This document shows positions 1 to 9,047 of a stretch of 64,000 bases of DNA, in pieces. How positions within the stretch are numbered: position 1 is the stretch's first letter; each line of letters begins with the position of its first letter. The stretch covers positions 2,067,001 to 2,131,000 of the forward strand of contig NC_090126.1 in assembly GCF_023973825.1 (NCBI RefSeq), given 5' to 3'. The DNA comes from Plasmodium brasilianum. Taxonomy: Eukaryota > Apicomplexa > Aconoidasida > Haemosporida > Plasmodiidae. A program made the translations under genes and the position numbers. The notes below the pieces were generated by a model, which saw only the letters and a program-made list of their open reading frames with translations, ran no database searches and had not been told where the DNA came from.

Positions 1-1
1 A

Positions 2-586
2 CAGAATCAAGAAGCACAGAATGAAGAATTATTTGGTACTTTTATGAATAATGATAGTTCAAAAATAGGTAATATTATTAATTTTAAAAAAGTAAGTAAA
101 GAATATAAAGAAATTATTAGAGAAGTTATACTCCTTTTTTTAGGGAAAAAAGTAAAATTTAGTGAAATAATAAAACAAATGGGCGAAAAAATATGTGACA
201 TGAATAATTATTGTCTCTCTATTTTAAGAGAAAATATTTTATTTAAAGAATTAAATAATGAAACACTCAATGAAATAATTAAAAAGTCTGTATTAATAGG
301 ACACTTAAATGAAAAATTTTCAAACGATGCTCAAAATTTTGAATGGACTAGACAAATAGAAAACTATATTTTTGATTCCATAAACAATGCCAATTTTAAA
401 GTAAAGGAAATTTCCTACTCCAGTAACACCATAAATATAAGTGTAACATGTATCAAAAATGTCTCTATGGATTCTAATGAATATGATGATATAGAATGTT
501 CCATACAAAGCTCCTTAAGGCAATATGAAAAAGCTAATAACTTAGATATTCTTTCCTTTTTCAAAATTCTAGTGAACATTTCTTGA
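2..586 (+). CDS. 3' end of an unrecognised Plasmodium protein (5' truncated by window edge)
   Basis: The frame is open from base 2 and stops with TGA at 584-586, giving the last 194 residues of a longer protein. The first in-frame ATG (base 44) is probably internal, because the Gln/Glu/Asn-rich residues before it continue the same frame. The segment has no signal peptide or membrane span. It looks mainly helical, with alternating hydrophobic and Lys/Asn/Glu residues, and ends in a hydrophobic stretch (ILSFFKILVNIS). I recognise no family motif. It converges on the methyltransferase gene, whose stop lies about 450 bp downstream on the other strand. The reading frame is confident; the function is unknown. 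Confidence 0.75.
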   Translation, partial: QNQEAQNEELFGTFMNNDSSKIGNIINFKKVSKEYKEIIREVILLFLGKKVKFSEIIKQMGEKICDMNNYCLSILRENILFKELNNETLNEIIKKSVLIGHLNEKFSNDAQNFEWTRQIENYIFDSINNANFKVKEISYSSNTINISVTCIKNVSMDSNEYDDIECSIQSSLRQYEKANNLDILSFFKILVNIS

Positions 587-1042
587 AGAAAACGTATTCA
601 TTTGAGTAATATACGCCCCTCTGACTGCACAAAAATACAAATACATATATATATATATATATCAGTACATAATCATACGTGAATTACACACAGGTATATA
701 TTTATTCATTTATTTATTTATGTTTTATGTATATATGCGCTCCGTTTATTTAGGGCGTGTGCCCGTTTCCGCTCTACCTCCTTCTTCCCTAAAAGCCTAC
801 ATAACAATTAACGCTTAAATAAGCGTTTTACATTTGCTTCAAATGAATTATACGTATTTTTTTATTTAATTTATTTTGTTTTTCCCTATTTTGTTATTTC
901 TTTCCGTATTTCTTCATGTTCTCTTTTATATCTGTTTGAAGTGTAACTGCACGTTTATTATCATAAACATTAATTAAAATCGCTGCCACTACTAATACCG
1001 CTACTACTGCTCCTAATAGTGTTTATTTTACTTCTTTCACTT
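587..1042. other. Intergenic region between convergent 3' ends
   Basis: AT-rich spacer with a short (TA)n run near 644-661 and T-rich tracts. It must hold the 3' UTRs of both flanking genes. I see no coding signal. Confidence 0.6.
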
Positions 1043-2821
1043 TCAGACATGAAAATTTTTTTCACGAAATAACTTTATTAAAAAATGGATATGTTCTTCA
1101 GTGTAGTATGACCAGCAAATTATCCATCTTGTTATTCTGCTAGTATGAGATTCAAAAATTCTATATTGGCATATATGCATTTGAAAAGATGGTTTTTTCA
1201 CATTTCTAAAAAAAAAAATATTCTCAAAATGTATATTATTTTTTATAATAGTAGTCAGAAAATCTACCTGATTTTTTTTATACATGTTATATAATCTCAT
1301 TGATCTGATTATTTCCTTTTTTATTAATTTAACATTTTTAAATTTTGAGACTAACGTTGTAAACCATATTATATTGTAAAAATAAAGCTTACTTTCGATA
1401 ATCATATTTATAATAAAACTGTATTCTCCTCCTAAATTTTTATGGCTCTTTACTTCGTTTCCGTTCATGTGTTCACCTTCCTTTTCGAACTCATTAGAAA
1501 GTGCATTTTTGTTAAAATGTTTATAATACACTTCTTCACACCGTTCTATAGTAGTACCGCTTGCGTTGGCACTAGAACAGGTTTTATTATATTCAACAAT
1601 GCTTTCTTCTTCTTTACTATATAAGGTACCAAGCTTAATATTATTATTAACTACTTCTTTTGAAGTATCTTCATCAAGGGAAATATATTCTTCATTGTCA
1701 AAATAGACAACTTCATCCACATTTGCTTCTAAATTTCTGAAAGGGTTTCTGTTAACTTGTTCTAAAAAACTGTGGTACGGTGGGTTGCACATGGAGAAAA
1801 AAAACAAATCTGTATCGTTAACTACGTTTACAAATAATTTCTTCTTATCTTTTTGATATTTCAGTATTATATCCTTTTCTTTATTATTTAACAAAATATT
1901 TATATAACCATATTTTAAAGAATCTAAATTAATGTCAACACCAATAAAGGACCAGTTATAAACACTATTACCCAAAAGCGGGTAGATACAATTCGCCCCG
2001 ACTCCTATATCTAAGACTTTTATTATATTACCATGTAGTACTTCAGAAGTCATTGTATGTTCGCTACCTACAAAACTGTTTATTATGTTTAAGCGTTCGT
2101 AATGTTTGCATTGTTCAAAATGTTCGCAACGTTCAAAATTTTTTGCGCTCTCTTCTTCTGCGATAGTATTTAAGCTAGTAAGATCTGCTAAGTAATGAAT
2201 GTAATTAACTCTTCCAGGAATACATGGGCATAAAAATTTTTTCCCCGTAAATTCGTTATGTGATTTTGTGTCCTCATATTTTAACTCATCACATGGTTCA
2301 TTTATTACATATTCATCATTTTTATAATCTAATTTTAATAACTTATCATTGTGTTCATTATAAGCATTTAATATAACTTCTTTGTAGTTATTAATTAGTT
2401 CGTTCGTGTTTACAAAAACAAAATTTTGAATAGTGTTATGATATAATAATGAAATACTATCAAATAATGCATCAATTCCATCAACACTATCAATATTATA
2501 ATATGGCATGTAAAAATTTATGGAGTAGTACTCTTTCAGTATAGCTTTACTTAAAAAATAAACGGCTACAGATTTCTCAAAATCGTATATTAATTTCCCA
2601 TTTTTACTTTTGTGCAAAAATATATTTAAAAAAGGATACTTCTTACTTAATTCTTCAAAATTAATAAAATTATTTTTATGTATATTTCGATCATGCATTA
2701 ATTTGGAGTTACTTTCAAAGTAGTAGCTATGATTACTCTTTTTCATCCCCCATTTTGGGCTCCTTTTGTGAGGCTGTGATTTGAAATTGCCCCCCTTTTT
2801 AATTTTTAGTTTTTTGATCAT
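1043..2821 (-). CDS. METTL16: METTL16/RlmF-family RNA N6-adenosine methyltransferase
   Basis: A Rossmann-fold SAM-dependent methyltransferase of the METTL16 / bacterial RlmF family. The human enzyme methylates U6 snRNA and MAT2A hairpins, and RlmF methylates 23S rRNA. Residues below are counted from the first codon of the open frame at 2899, which is GTG. The family hallmark MHDRN begins near residue 68 and is followed by a KYPFL segment. Next come CPCIPGRVNYIHYLADL (~224-240), the SAM-binding DIGVGANCIYPLLG (~297-310), the catalytic NPPY (~372-375; human has NPPF) and the C-terminal RITRWIICWSYY. A variable acidic insert lies at about 390-480. No vertebrate-type C-terminal RNA-binding extension is seen. 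The first ATG in frame is at 2821 (592 aa). The sequence CCTGCACAG just upstream resembles a 3' splice site, so a small upstream exon is possible. A U6 target is inferred from the family. Confidence 0.88.
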   Translation of the reverse strand: MIKKLKIKKGGNFKSQPHKRSPKWGMKKSNHSYYFESNSKLMHDRNIHKNNFINFEELSKKYPFLNIFLHKSKNGKLIYDFEKSVAVYFLSKAILKEYYSINFYMPYYNIDSVDGIDALFDSISLLYHNTIQNFVFVNTNELINNYKEVILNAYNEHNDKLLKLDYKNDEYVINEPCDELKYEDTKSHNEFTGKKFLCPCIPGRVNYIHYLADLTSLNTIAEEESAKNFERCEHFEQCKHYERLNIINSFVGSEHTMTSEVLHGNIIKVLDIGVGANCIYPLLGNSVYNWSFIGVDINLDSLKYGYINILLNNKEKDIILKYQKDKKKLFVNVVNDTDLFFFSMCNPPYHSFLEQVNRNPFRNLEANVDEVVYFDNEEYISLDEDTSKEVVNNNIKLGTLYSKEEESIVEYNKTCSSANASGTTIERCEEVYYKHFNKNALSNEFEKEGEHMNGNEVKSHKNLGGEYSFIINMIIESKLYFYNIIWFTTLVSKFKNVKLIKKEIIRSMRLYNMYKKNQVDFLTTIIKNNIHFENIFFFRNVKKPSFQMHICQYRIFESHTSRITRWIICWSYYTEEHIHFLIKLFREKNFHV

Positions 2822-3361
2822 TTCAGAAGGAAAAAATTGTATCAACTGTGCAGGTGAAGGGATATCACAAAAAAAATTAAGCCTTTCGAAAATGTACACA
2901 TTTTGAAAGATTGTATATTTGAGGTGTTTCTGCGCTTATAATACGCAAAAATGGGGTGGAAGTTAAAAACAAAAAAATGGGAAAAACAAAACAAAAACGA
3001 ATAACGACAAGTAAAAGGAAGCAAGAATGACAAGTAAAATGAAGCACGAATGATAAGTAAAATAAAGCACGAATGATAAGTAAAATGAAGCACGAATGAC
3101 AAGTAAAATGAAGCACGAATGACAGGTAAAATTGACAAAAAAACGTTCACTCATTGGTCAGCAATTTTTTCGTCGTTCCTTAAAAGGCAAAATTACGCAA
3201 GCTGCTACATGCCACATAGCATATATTACATATCAAAAATGAATCTTCAAAAAATATGAAAAAATATCAGAACAGTAAAATAATACCGTAAAAATATGCG
3301 CTATTATTACATTTATTAAACCACGGAGCACTTTTAGGTTTCCCATAAGTAAAAGGCTTCC
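2822..3361. other. Intergenic region, methyltransferase promoter side
   Basis: Lies between the 5' end of the methyltransferase gene and the stop of the Obg gene, both on the minus strand. It contains the 23-bp minisatellite and A-rich tracts. Several overlapping minus-strand open frames here are products of that repeat, not genes. Confidence 0.6.
3002..3139. repeat. 23-bp minisatellite, about six copies
   Basis: The unit is GAATGAYAAGTAAAATGAAG followed by CAC. Units start at 3025, 3048, 3071, 3094 and 3117, with a degenerate copy before them and the last copy diverging at its end. It sits 200-300 bp upstream of the methyltransferase start. Confidence 0.9.
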
Positions 3362-5107
3362 TCAGTACTCGAGAATGAAATCGAACGAATAGTTGCTTAT
3401 AATAATTTTATCGCCATCCCTTGCTCCAACATTTTTTAGCTTTGTGTTTATGTTTAAATCATCTAGTATTTTTCTAAATACTTTTGAACTATCACACTTC
3501 GAAAAATTGAAAATATTTGCCTGATTTTCTATATATTTTCCTTTTATTATAAAAATATGTTCATCATATTTATGAATTTCATACTCAGATGGACGAAAAT
3601 TATCGCTATCTTCTATTTTCTCAATATCCATTGGTTTTGGTAAAGTTTTTATAAATTCATTTACTGTATTTTCATCATCAATGTATAGAATCATTTCATT
3701 AATCGCCTCTATAACATTCTCTCCTGTTAGCGCAGATATGCAAAATATTTTATCGATGTTTATATTTTCCCTTACATAATTTATTAGCGAATTTATATTT
3801 TCCTTATCTTTATTATTATATATATCAATTTTATTTAAAACCACAACTTCCTTCTTAGTTTTAAAGATGCTATGGTATTGGACTAGAACGTTTTTTATAT
3901 TTTCATAAGTTTCAATTATAGTATTACTATTTATGTCAAACATGTAGATTAATATTTTACTATATTTTAAATGCTCCAAGTACTTGAAAGAAATGTTTGA
4001 TTCTTTTTTATCTAAATTTTTTATTATTCCTGGAAAGTCAATCACTGTGTAGTTGCTTTTTTCAGCCGTTCGTAAAGTGCCATCATTATCGTCCCAACCA
4101 GTATTATCACCCCAACCATTATTATTGCTTACTGAATCATTCTCGTTTTCCCCCATTTCACACACTACTTCGTCCCTAAATTCTTCTTCGAGAATGTCAT
4201 ACTCGTTATCTGGTCTATTACTCATATCCGATTGTGTGCTCTGCACCTGTTCCACGGTCCCATCATCTGGCCCCCCCGAAGTACGTCCTACCTCTTGTGT
4301 ACTTCCCTTTTCACATTTAAAAATTCCAAAATTTGGAAATTTCGATGTATAACTATAATTTGCTATTTTTACATTTGCATTTGTAATTTTATTTAATAGT
4401 GTACTTTTACCTACATTAGGATAGCCAATAATACCAAAGTCTGTAAAAAATATTTTTTTCAAAAATAACTTTTTTTCTTTTGTTTTTTCTCCATATTGAC
4501 AAACAAAAGGTATTCTCAAGCTTTTCGTTCTATAGGAATAGTTTCCCTTTCCTCCTTTTCCCCCCTTTGCCACTAAGACCTTTTGACAATTTATGTAAAT
4601 AAAATCAATAAAATTTTTGTCCTCATCATATATAATTGTATTTATTGGTATATGTATATATTCATCTTTTCCACATTCTCCATTTTGATTATTGTTACAT
4701 CCTTTACCTCCATTCCCAGCATAATAAAAAGATTTTAATTTAACACTTAAAAAATTATCAATTTTTTTATTACCAATTAAATATATATCTCCTCCTTTTC
4801 CTCCTCTTCCTCCTGATGCATACTTCTTATTCTTCTTTTGAGAAAATGTTGTAAAACAACATATACCATCACCTCCATTTCCACTTTTCACATTTATTAT
4901 ACACCTGTCATGAAACTGATTCTTCTTTATCATCTTTTTAATGCACTCCAAATAGTTCTTTTTCTTGGTTTTTCGTTCTTCAAACTCTCTGCATCTTGAA
5001 CCATTCAAAAACATAGCATTTTCCTTTAAAGTTTTACAAGGAATACTTTTTATAATAACATCTTCGTGGTATACCATTAAGAGAAACAAGATTATACCTC
5101 TAAGCAT
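3362..5107 (-). CDS. Obg-family GTPase with OCT domain, probably apicoplast
   Basis: Single-exon gene, 581 aa, beginning with ATG at 5107. The N terminus (MLRGIILFLLMVYHE) is a short hydrophobic leader followed by a basic stretch, as in apicoplast import. The glycine-rich Obg fold spans about 66-220 (SGNGGDG, GGRGGKGGD, GNGGKG, AKGGKGGKGN). The G domain has G1 GYPNVGKST (228-236), a G2-like SYTSKFPNFGIF, G3 DFPG (357-360), G4 NKID (425-428) and G5 SAL (458-460). An OCT domain follows at about 505-580 and ends in VGARDGDKIIISNYSFDF. OCT is typical of bacterial and plastid Obg, which assists large-subunit ribosome assembly. About 85 low-complexity residues are inserted between G2 and G3. Apicoplast location is inferred; a mitochondrial Obg is the alternative. 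Confidence 0.9.
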   Translation of the reverse strand: MLRGIILFLLMVYHEDVIIKSIPCKTLKENAMFLNGSRCREFEERKTKKKNYLECIKKMIKKNQFHDRCIINVKSGNGGDGICCFTTFSQKKNKKYASGGRGGKGGDIYLIGNKKIDNFLSVKLKSFYYAGNGGKGCNNNQNGECGKDEYIHIPINTIIYDEDKNFIDFIYINCQKVLVAKGGKGGKGNYSYRTKSLRIPFVCQYGEKTKEKKLFLKKIFFTDFGIIGYPNVGKSTLLNKITNANVKIANYSYTSKFPNFGIFKCEKGSTQEVGRTSGGPDDGTVEQVQSTQSDMSNRPDNEYDILEEEFRDEVVCEMGENENDSVSNNNGWGDNTGWDDNDGTLRTAEKSNYTVIDFPGIIKNLDKKESNISFKYLEHLKYSKILIYMFDINSNTIIETYENIKNVLVQYHSIFKTKKEVVVLNKIDIYNNKDKENINSLINYVRENINIDKIFCISALTGENVIEAINEMILYIDDENTVNEFIKTLPKPMDIEKIEDSDNFRPSEYEIHKYDEHIFIIKGKYIENQANIFNFSKCDSSKVFRKILDDLNINTKLKNVGARDGDKIIISNYSFDFILEY

Positions 5108-5325
5108 ATTTTTTCTGAACGTGAAAATTGAACGTTCCTTTTTTTAATGCATAGAATTGAGGGTAGTTTAAACTATGATTGTTATGTATGCATTTATACA
5201 AATATATGCTTTTACCCAAATGTATATTTTTACCCAAATGTATGCATTTACCCAAATGTATGCATTTACCCAAATGTATGCATTTACCCAAATGTATGAA
5301 TTTACCCAAATATATGAATTTATAC

Positions 5326-5361
<36 letters not shown>

Positions 5362-6098
5362 GCAAACATACAAATTTGTGGTGTTTTTATTCAAAATTGC
5401 AAGTAAAAGGTAAGTTTCTTCATTTCAAACATTCTAATAATACTTCCGAATCTGAGTATAAAACGAAGTTATTCTCCCTTGGATTCTCTACACAGAGATG
5501 AACACGTGCGGCATTTAAAAAAGCCTAAGCCACCTTTTTAGAAGAAATATAGGAACAAATGAAAAATTAAATATAATCAACTTAGAAGCTGGAAAAAAAA
5601 AAGAAAGGAAAAGGTAAAACTAAAGAAATTCGTGTCATTACTATATGGGTAAATATTTCAAGGTAACTAACATGCATATATACGTCCGCAGATATAAATA
5701 CGCACGTGTGTATACAAAAAAACTAAATAACCGCTTCTTTTTTTTTTTTCTTCTTTTTTTTTGTATGCTTTTAAATTTAGAAGTTTGAAAAATAAAATAG
5801 ATCATAAAATGTGTCATAAATGTGACACGATGATTTGTTAATACCAACAAAAGAAAAGTTATAAAAAAAGTGTAACAAAAAAAAAAAAAAAAAATTATAA
5901 ATATTTCACTTAAATTGATTTGATAAAAAAAAAAAAAAAAAGAACACAAATAACGTAAAAAATAGATAAGATATTATGTATTACGTAACTGAAACACTAT
6001 ATACTCAAAGTAAGGAGAACCTACAATGGTTTTCTACTTTAACGAAAAAAAAATAAAAATAAAATAAAATAAAAGACATTTTAACAAAATGAATAAGA
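5108..6098. other. Intergenic region between Obg and NOM1 genes
   Basis: Holds an 18-bp minisatellite, a (TA)n tract and long A/T homopolymer runs at about 5740-5765, 5878-5893 and 5926-5941. The minisatellite is open in several frames on both strands, but the peptides are pure repeat and I see no gene. Confidence 0.6.
5211..5358. repeat. 18-bp minisatellite followed by a (TA)n microsatellite
   Basis: The unit is ACCCAAATGTATGCATTT, about six copies at 5211-5325, the outer copies degenerate. It runs into alternating TA at about 5328-5358. Because 18 is a multiple of three, the repeat gives open frames on both strands. Confidence 0.88.
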
Positions 6099-9047
6099 TT
6101 ATTTTTTCTGCTTCTCTAAAAAATTGTAAAATTTTTGAATATATTCTATTTGAAAATTTGGGTACACGCACAGTATGTTTTCTACCTCATCAAATATGTA
6201 TTTGTTAATAATTCCTTTAAAGGAATATGTTATAGAAGAATTTATCCCTTTGTTTAGTATACATTCAAAAATATGATTCCACAACTCATTATTGGAGGTT
6301 CTGTCGTCAAAATTATCGTCCAGCGAAATTAGTATAAAAATTGTTTTAAAAAAAAAAGAGGTGTTGAAATAATTTTGTTCTTGTATAGTCTTTACTTTTT
6401 CTTCCTCATCAATTTGAATGAATTTAAAAATTTGAAAATTTAATAACTTTTCTTTTAATAAATAAATAAATAATTTGCTTAAAAAAAGGACCTTTTTTAA
6501 ATCATAATTATTAATATTTTTAACATAATTAATGAAAATAGTTTTTAGGCTAAATAAAAATACCCTATTTTTAAAATTAGAAATACTACTTAATATTCTT
6601 GCATAGGCAACTTTGAATTTGTTGTCATATAAGAGCGTTTGAATTACTGTTTGAATAACATAAGGAATATTTTTCTTTTCTTTTAAAATTAGAGATAAAT
6701 TATGAACACATTCATCTACATCTAAACTATTTTTAATAATTAAAAATATCTTTTTTGGTAAGATACCTTGAATTTTATATTTTTTTAACAATTTATTAAA
6801 ATACGATTGGTTGAAATACTCTTCGTCCGCAACCATTAAATAGTTTAGTTTGTGAAATTTTCCTTCTATGGCAAGTGCTTCAACATTCTTTAGATTAGTT
6901 GTCTTATCATCTTTAACATCGAGGGGGCTCTCTACTTTATTTAGATGATCTTGCTTTTCAATTTTGTTTTCCCTCTTCTTCTTCATCTTCTGTTGCGGCG
7001 TATGTTGTTTTTCCTTCATATCGCTGCTCCCGATTCCCCTGCTGAATTTAGCTCTTTTGAAAACGTTTAGGAATGGGAAAGACAAAACCTTCCTTTTAAA
7101 GTTATATTTACACTCAAATTCTTTTAAAACACTAAAAAGGAACTCAAACTTATTTAAAAAGTAAAATTTCATTTTTCCCCTTTTTAAATCATCTATATCT
7201 TTAATCAAAAATCTAAGTTTACTTCTTTCGATATATATATTATTATTAGTCACATAGAGGTCAATTTGCTTTTTTAAGTACTCTGTAACGTAATTTAGAT
7301 GAGAAATATCATCGCTCTCCAGTTTCATACCGCAAATCTTTAATATGATAATAATATTGTCTACATTGTTAACACTCATCTGTTCACACAATATATTAAT
7401 TACATCAGTTATACAATCAAAATCTAAATAATTTAATGCATAAAACATGCTAATACATTTCAGTACATTTCTAAAAATAATTTTCAAATTTTCGTATTTC
7501 TCATATTCCTCTTTACTAGTTATGCTATTTTCCATTTTATTTTTCTCCTTCTCATGAGTCAAGTATTCTGGATTAGCACCCCTTTTATACAATTCGTTTA
7601 AATTTAAAACTGCTGTATCTGTATCATTTTTTCCCCTATGGAGAATATTTGGGTTGTTACTATTAAATTCATTTTCTCTCTCAATTTTCTTCATCAAAGT
7701 TATATTATTCTCATAGTAATATTTAAAAATACCTGTTAATGTATTAAAAAAGTCCTTCATCAAATTTTGGTATATCAGACTATTTAAAATACATATGATT
7801 ATTACACATATACATATATGTGTATCAGTAATATTTACATTTTTAAAATGATTTGATATAATTTTTATTAAAACTTCGTTAAATGTAACTTTTAACTTCA
7901 AATCTTTTAACTCATGAAAATATTTACAAATATCTTGTATAATACATTTTATATTAAATTCTGATGTTTTATTCAGAGAAATTATAAGAAATTTATCCAT
8001 TTTTTTCACTTCCTCAGAATAGGGGTATAATTCTTTCTTTTTCTGTTTTTCTATTTTCACAATTTCTTTCCTTTTTTCATGTGTTCCTTTTTTAACCTGT
8101 TTATCATTTGAATTTTTTATGATTTCCATTTCTTTATTTCTCACCCCCTTTGAAATGCCCATTTCTCCTAGTTTTTGCTTTACTTTGTCCGTACATTTAG
8201 TTTTACCTTTTGATGCGGCTTTAGCTTTGCCTTTTTTTTTTCTTTTTTTCTCATCTTTTGCTTCTTCATCATCGTATATTTCTCTTACTTGATTCGCTCC
8301 TCCTTCCTTTTTCCTTTTCTTACTAATAAGTTTTTCCTTTATTTCTGTATTGCCCCTTATTACTGAGCTAACTATATCATTAGTTACATCACCTTCACCC
8401 GAAGCTGAGTTTTCCTGATTGTTTTTTGTCCCACGTAACAATATATCTTTTTGTTTACCACTATTTTTGTCTTTTTTTTTCGTCTCGTCTTTGTTTTTAT
8501 AATTTTTCTGAAATTCGCTAAATATTACATCCGTTAATTTTAACAAATTTGAGTCAAATCCATCTTTTTCTAAATCTTTAAAAAGTTTTTCTTCATTATT
8601 TTTATTATTATTTCTATTACTGTTAAGCTTCAACTTTTTCGATAAGTATAATAATAATAAATCATCTTTTTCCTGTTCGGCATATATATCATATTTCTTG
8701 TCATTATGTAGTGATAATGTTTGTTCTTTTGGTTTAACATTTAACTTTTTCCTACTGTATTGTACTCCCTTTCCCTTCCTTTCCCATTTTGCGTCTTCGT
8801 CTAAACTCCGTTTCTTTAGATTCCCCTTTGTAGTATGATTTATCCTTTCAAAAGAACTGTTTTGCTTTTTAAAAATTCTTTTTTTCTTTGAAAAAAGCAG
8901 CCTTTTTTGTTTTTTCTGTTTTCTTGCCAATTTTCTTTGATCTTTTCTGTTTAAAGCACTACCTGTGATAATACGACGACAAAAAAGTAATATAAGGAAG
9001 CGATAAAATAATTCAGTAATTGAAAAGATGGAGTCAACATATTGCAT
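6099..9047 (-). CDS. NOM1: NOM1/Sgd1-like nucleolar MIF4G-MA3 protein
   Basis: 982-residue open frame. After a basic start (ALNRKDQRKLARKQKKQKR) comes a long Lys-rich, low-complexity nuclear or nucleolar segment to about residue 340. A MIF4G-like helical domain follows at about 341-640. The stretch around IIIILKICGMKLESDD and KLRFLIKDIDDLKRGKM aligns by eye with the part of human NOM1 ending in ILLMLKNVGFSLRKDD. An MA3 domain spans about 760-900. Yeast Sgd1 and human NOM1 work in pre-rRNA processing and 40S biogenesis with eIF4A-like helicases. The ATG at 9047 gives an odd hydrophobic N-terminal 25 residues; TTATCACAG near 8963-8971 looks like a splice acceptor, so the true first exon may differ. 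Family assignment is firm; the start is not. Confidence 0.82.
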   Translation of the reverse strand: MQYVDSIFSITELFYRFLILLFCRRIITGSALNRKDQRKLARKQKKQKRLLFSKKKRIFKKQNSSFERINHTTKGNLKKRSLDEDAKWERKGKGVQYSRKKLNVKPKEQTLSLHNDKKYDIYAEQEKDDLLLLYLSKKLKLNSNRNNNKNNEEKLFKDLEKDGFDSNLLKLTDVIFSEFQKNYKNKDETKKKDKNSGKQKDILLRGTKNNQENSASGEGDVTNDIVSSVIRGNTEIKEKLISKKRKKEGGANQVREIYDDEEAKDEKKRKKKGKAKAASKGKTKCTDKVKQKLGEMGISKGVRNKEMEIIKNSNDKQVKKGTHEKRKEIVKIEKQKKKELYPYSEEVKKMDKFLIISLNKTSEFNIKCIIQDICKYFHELKDLKLKVTFNEVLIKIISNHFKNVNITDTHICICVIIICILNSLIYQNLMKDFFNTLTGIFKYYYENNITLMKKIERENEFNSNNPNILHRGKNDTDTAVLNLNELYKRGANPEYLTHEKEKNKMENSITSKEEYEKYENLKIIFRNVLKCISMFYALNYLDFDCITDVINILCEQMSVNNVDNIIIILKICGMKLESDDISHLNYVTEYLKKQIDLYVTNNNIYIERSKLRFLIKDIDDLKRGKMKFYFLNKFEFLFSVLKEFECKYNFKRKVLSFPFLNVFKRAKFSRGIGSSDMKEKQHTPQQKMKKKRENKIEKQDHLNKVESPLDVKDDKTTNLKNVEALAIEGKFHKLNYLMVADEEYFNQSYFNKLLKKYKIQGILPKKIFLIIKNSLDVDECVHNLSLILKEKKNIPYVIQTVIQTLLYDNKFKVAYARILSSISNFKNRVFLFSLKTIFINYVKNINNYDLKKVLFLSKLFIYLLKEKLLNFQIFKFIQIDEEEKVKTIQEQNYFNTSFFFKTIFILISLDDNFDDRTSNNELWNHIFECILNKGINSSITYSFKGIINKYIFDEVENILCVYPNFQIEYIQKFYNFLEKQKK

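Noticed and set aside
2822..2899. N-terminal extension of the methyltransferase to 2899
   Set aside because: The frame there begins with GTG and contains a splice-acceptor-like CCTGCACAG, so it is probably intron or 5' UTR; the ATG at 2821 was used.
5175..5501. Overlapping plus- and minus-strand frames of 65-108 codons
   Set aside because: Pure minisatellite and TA-repeat translation, open on both strands because the unit is 18 bp.
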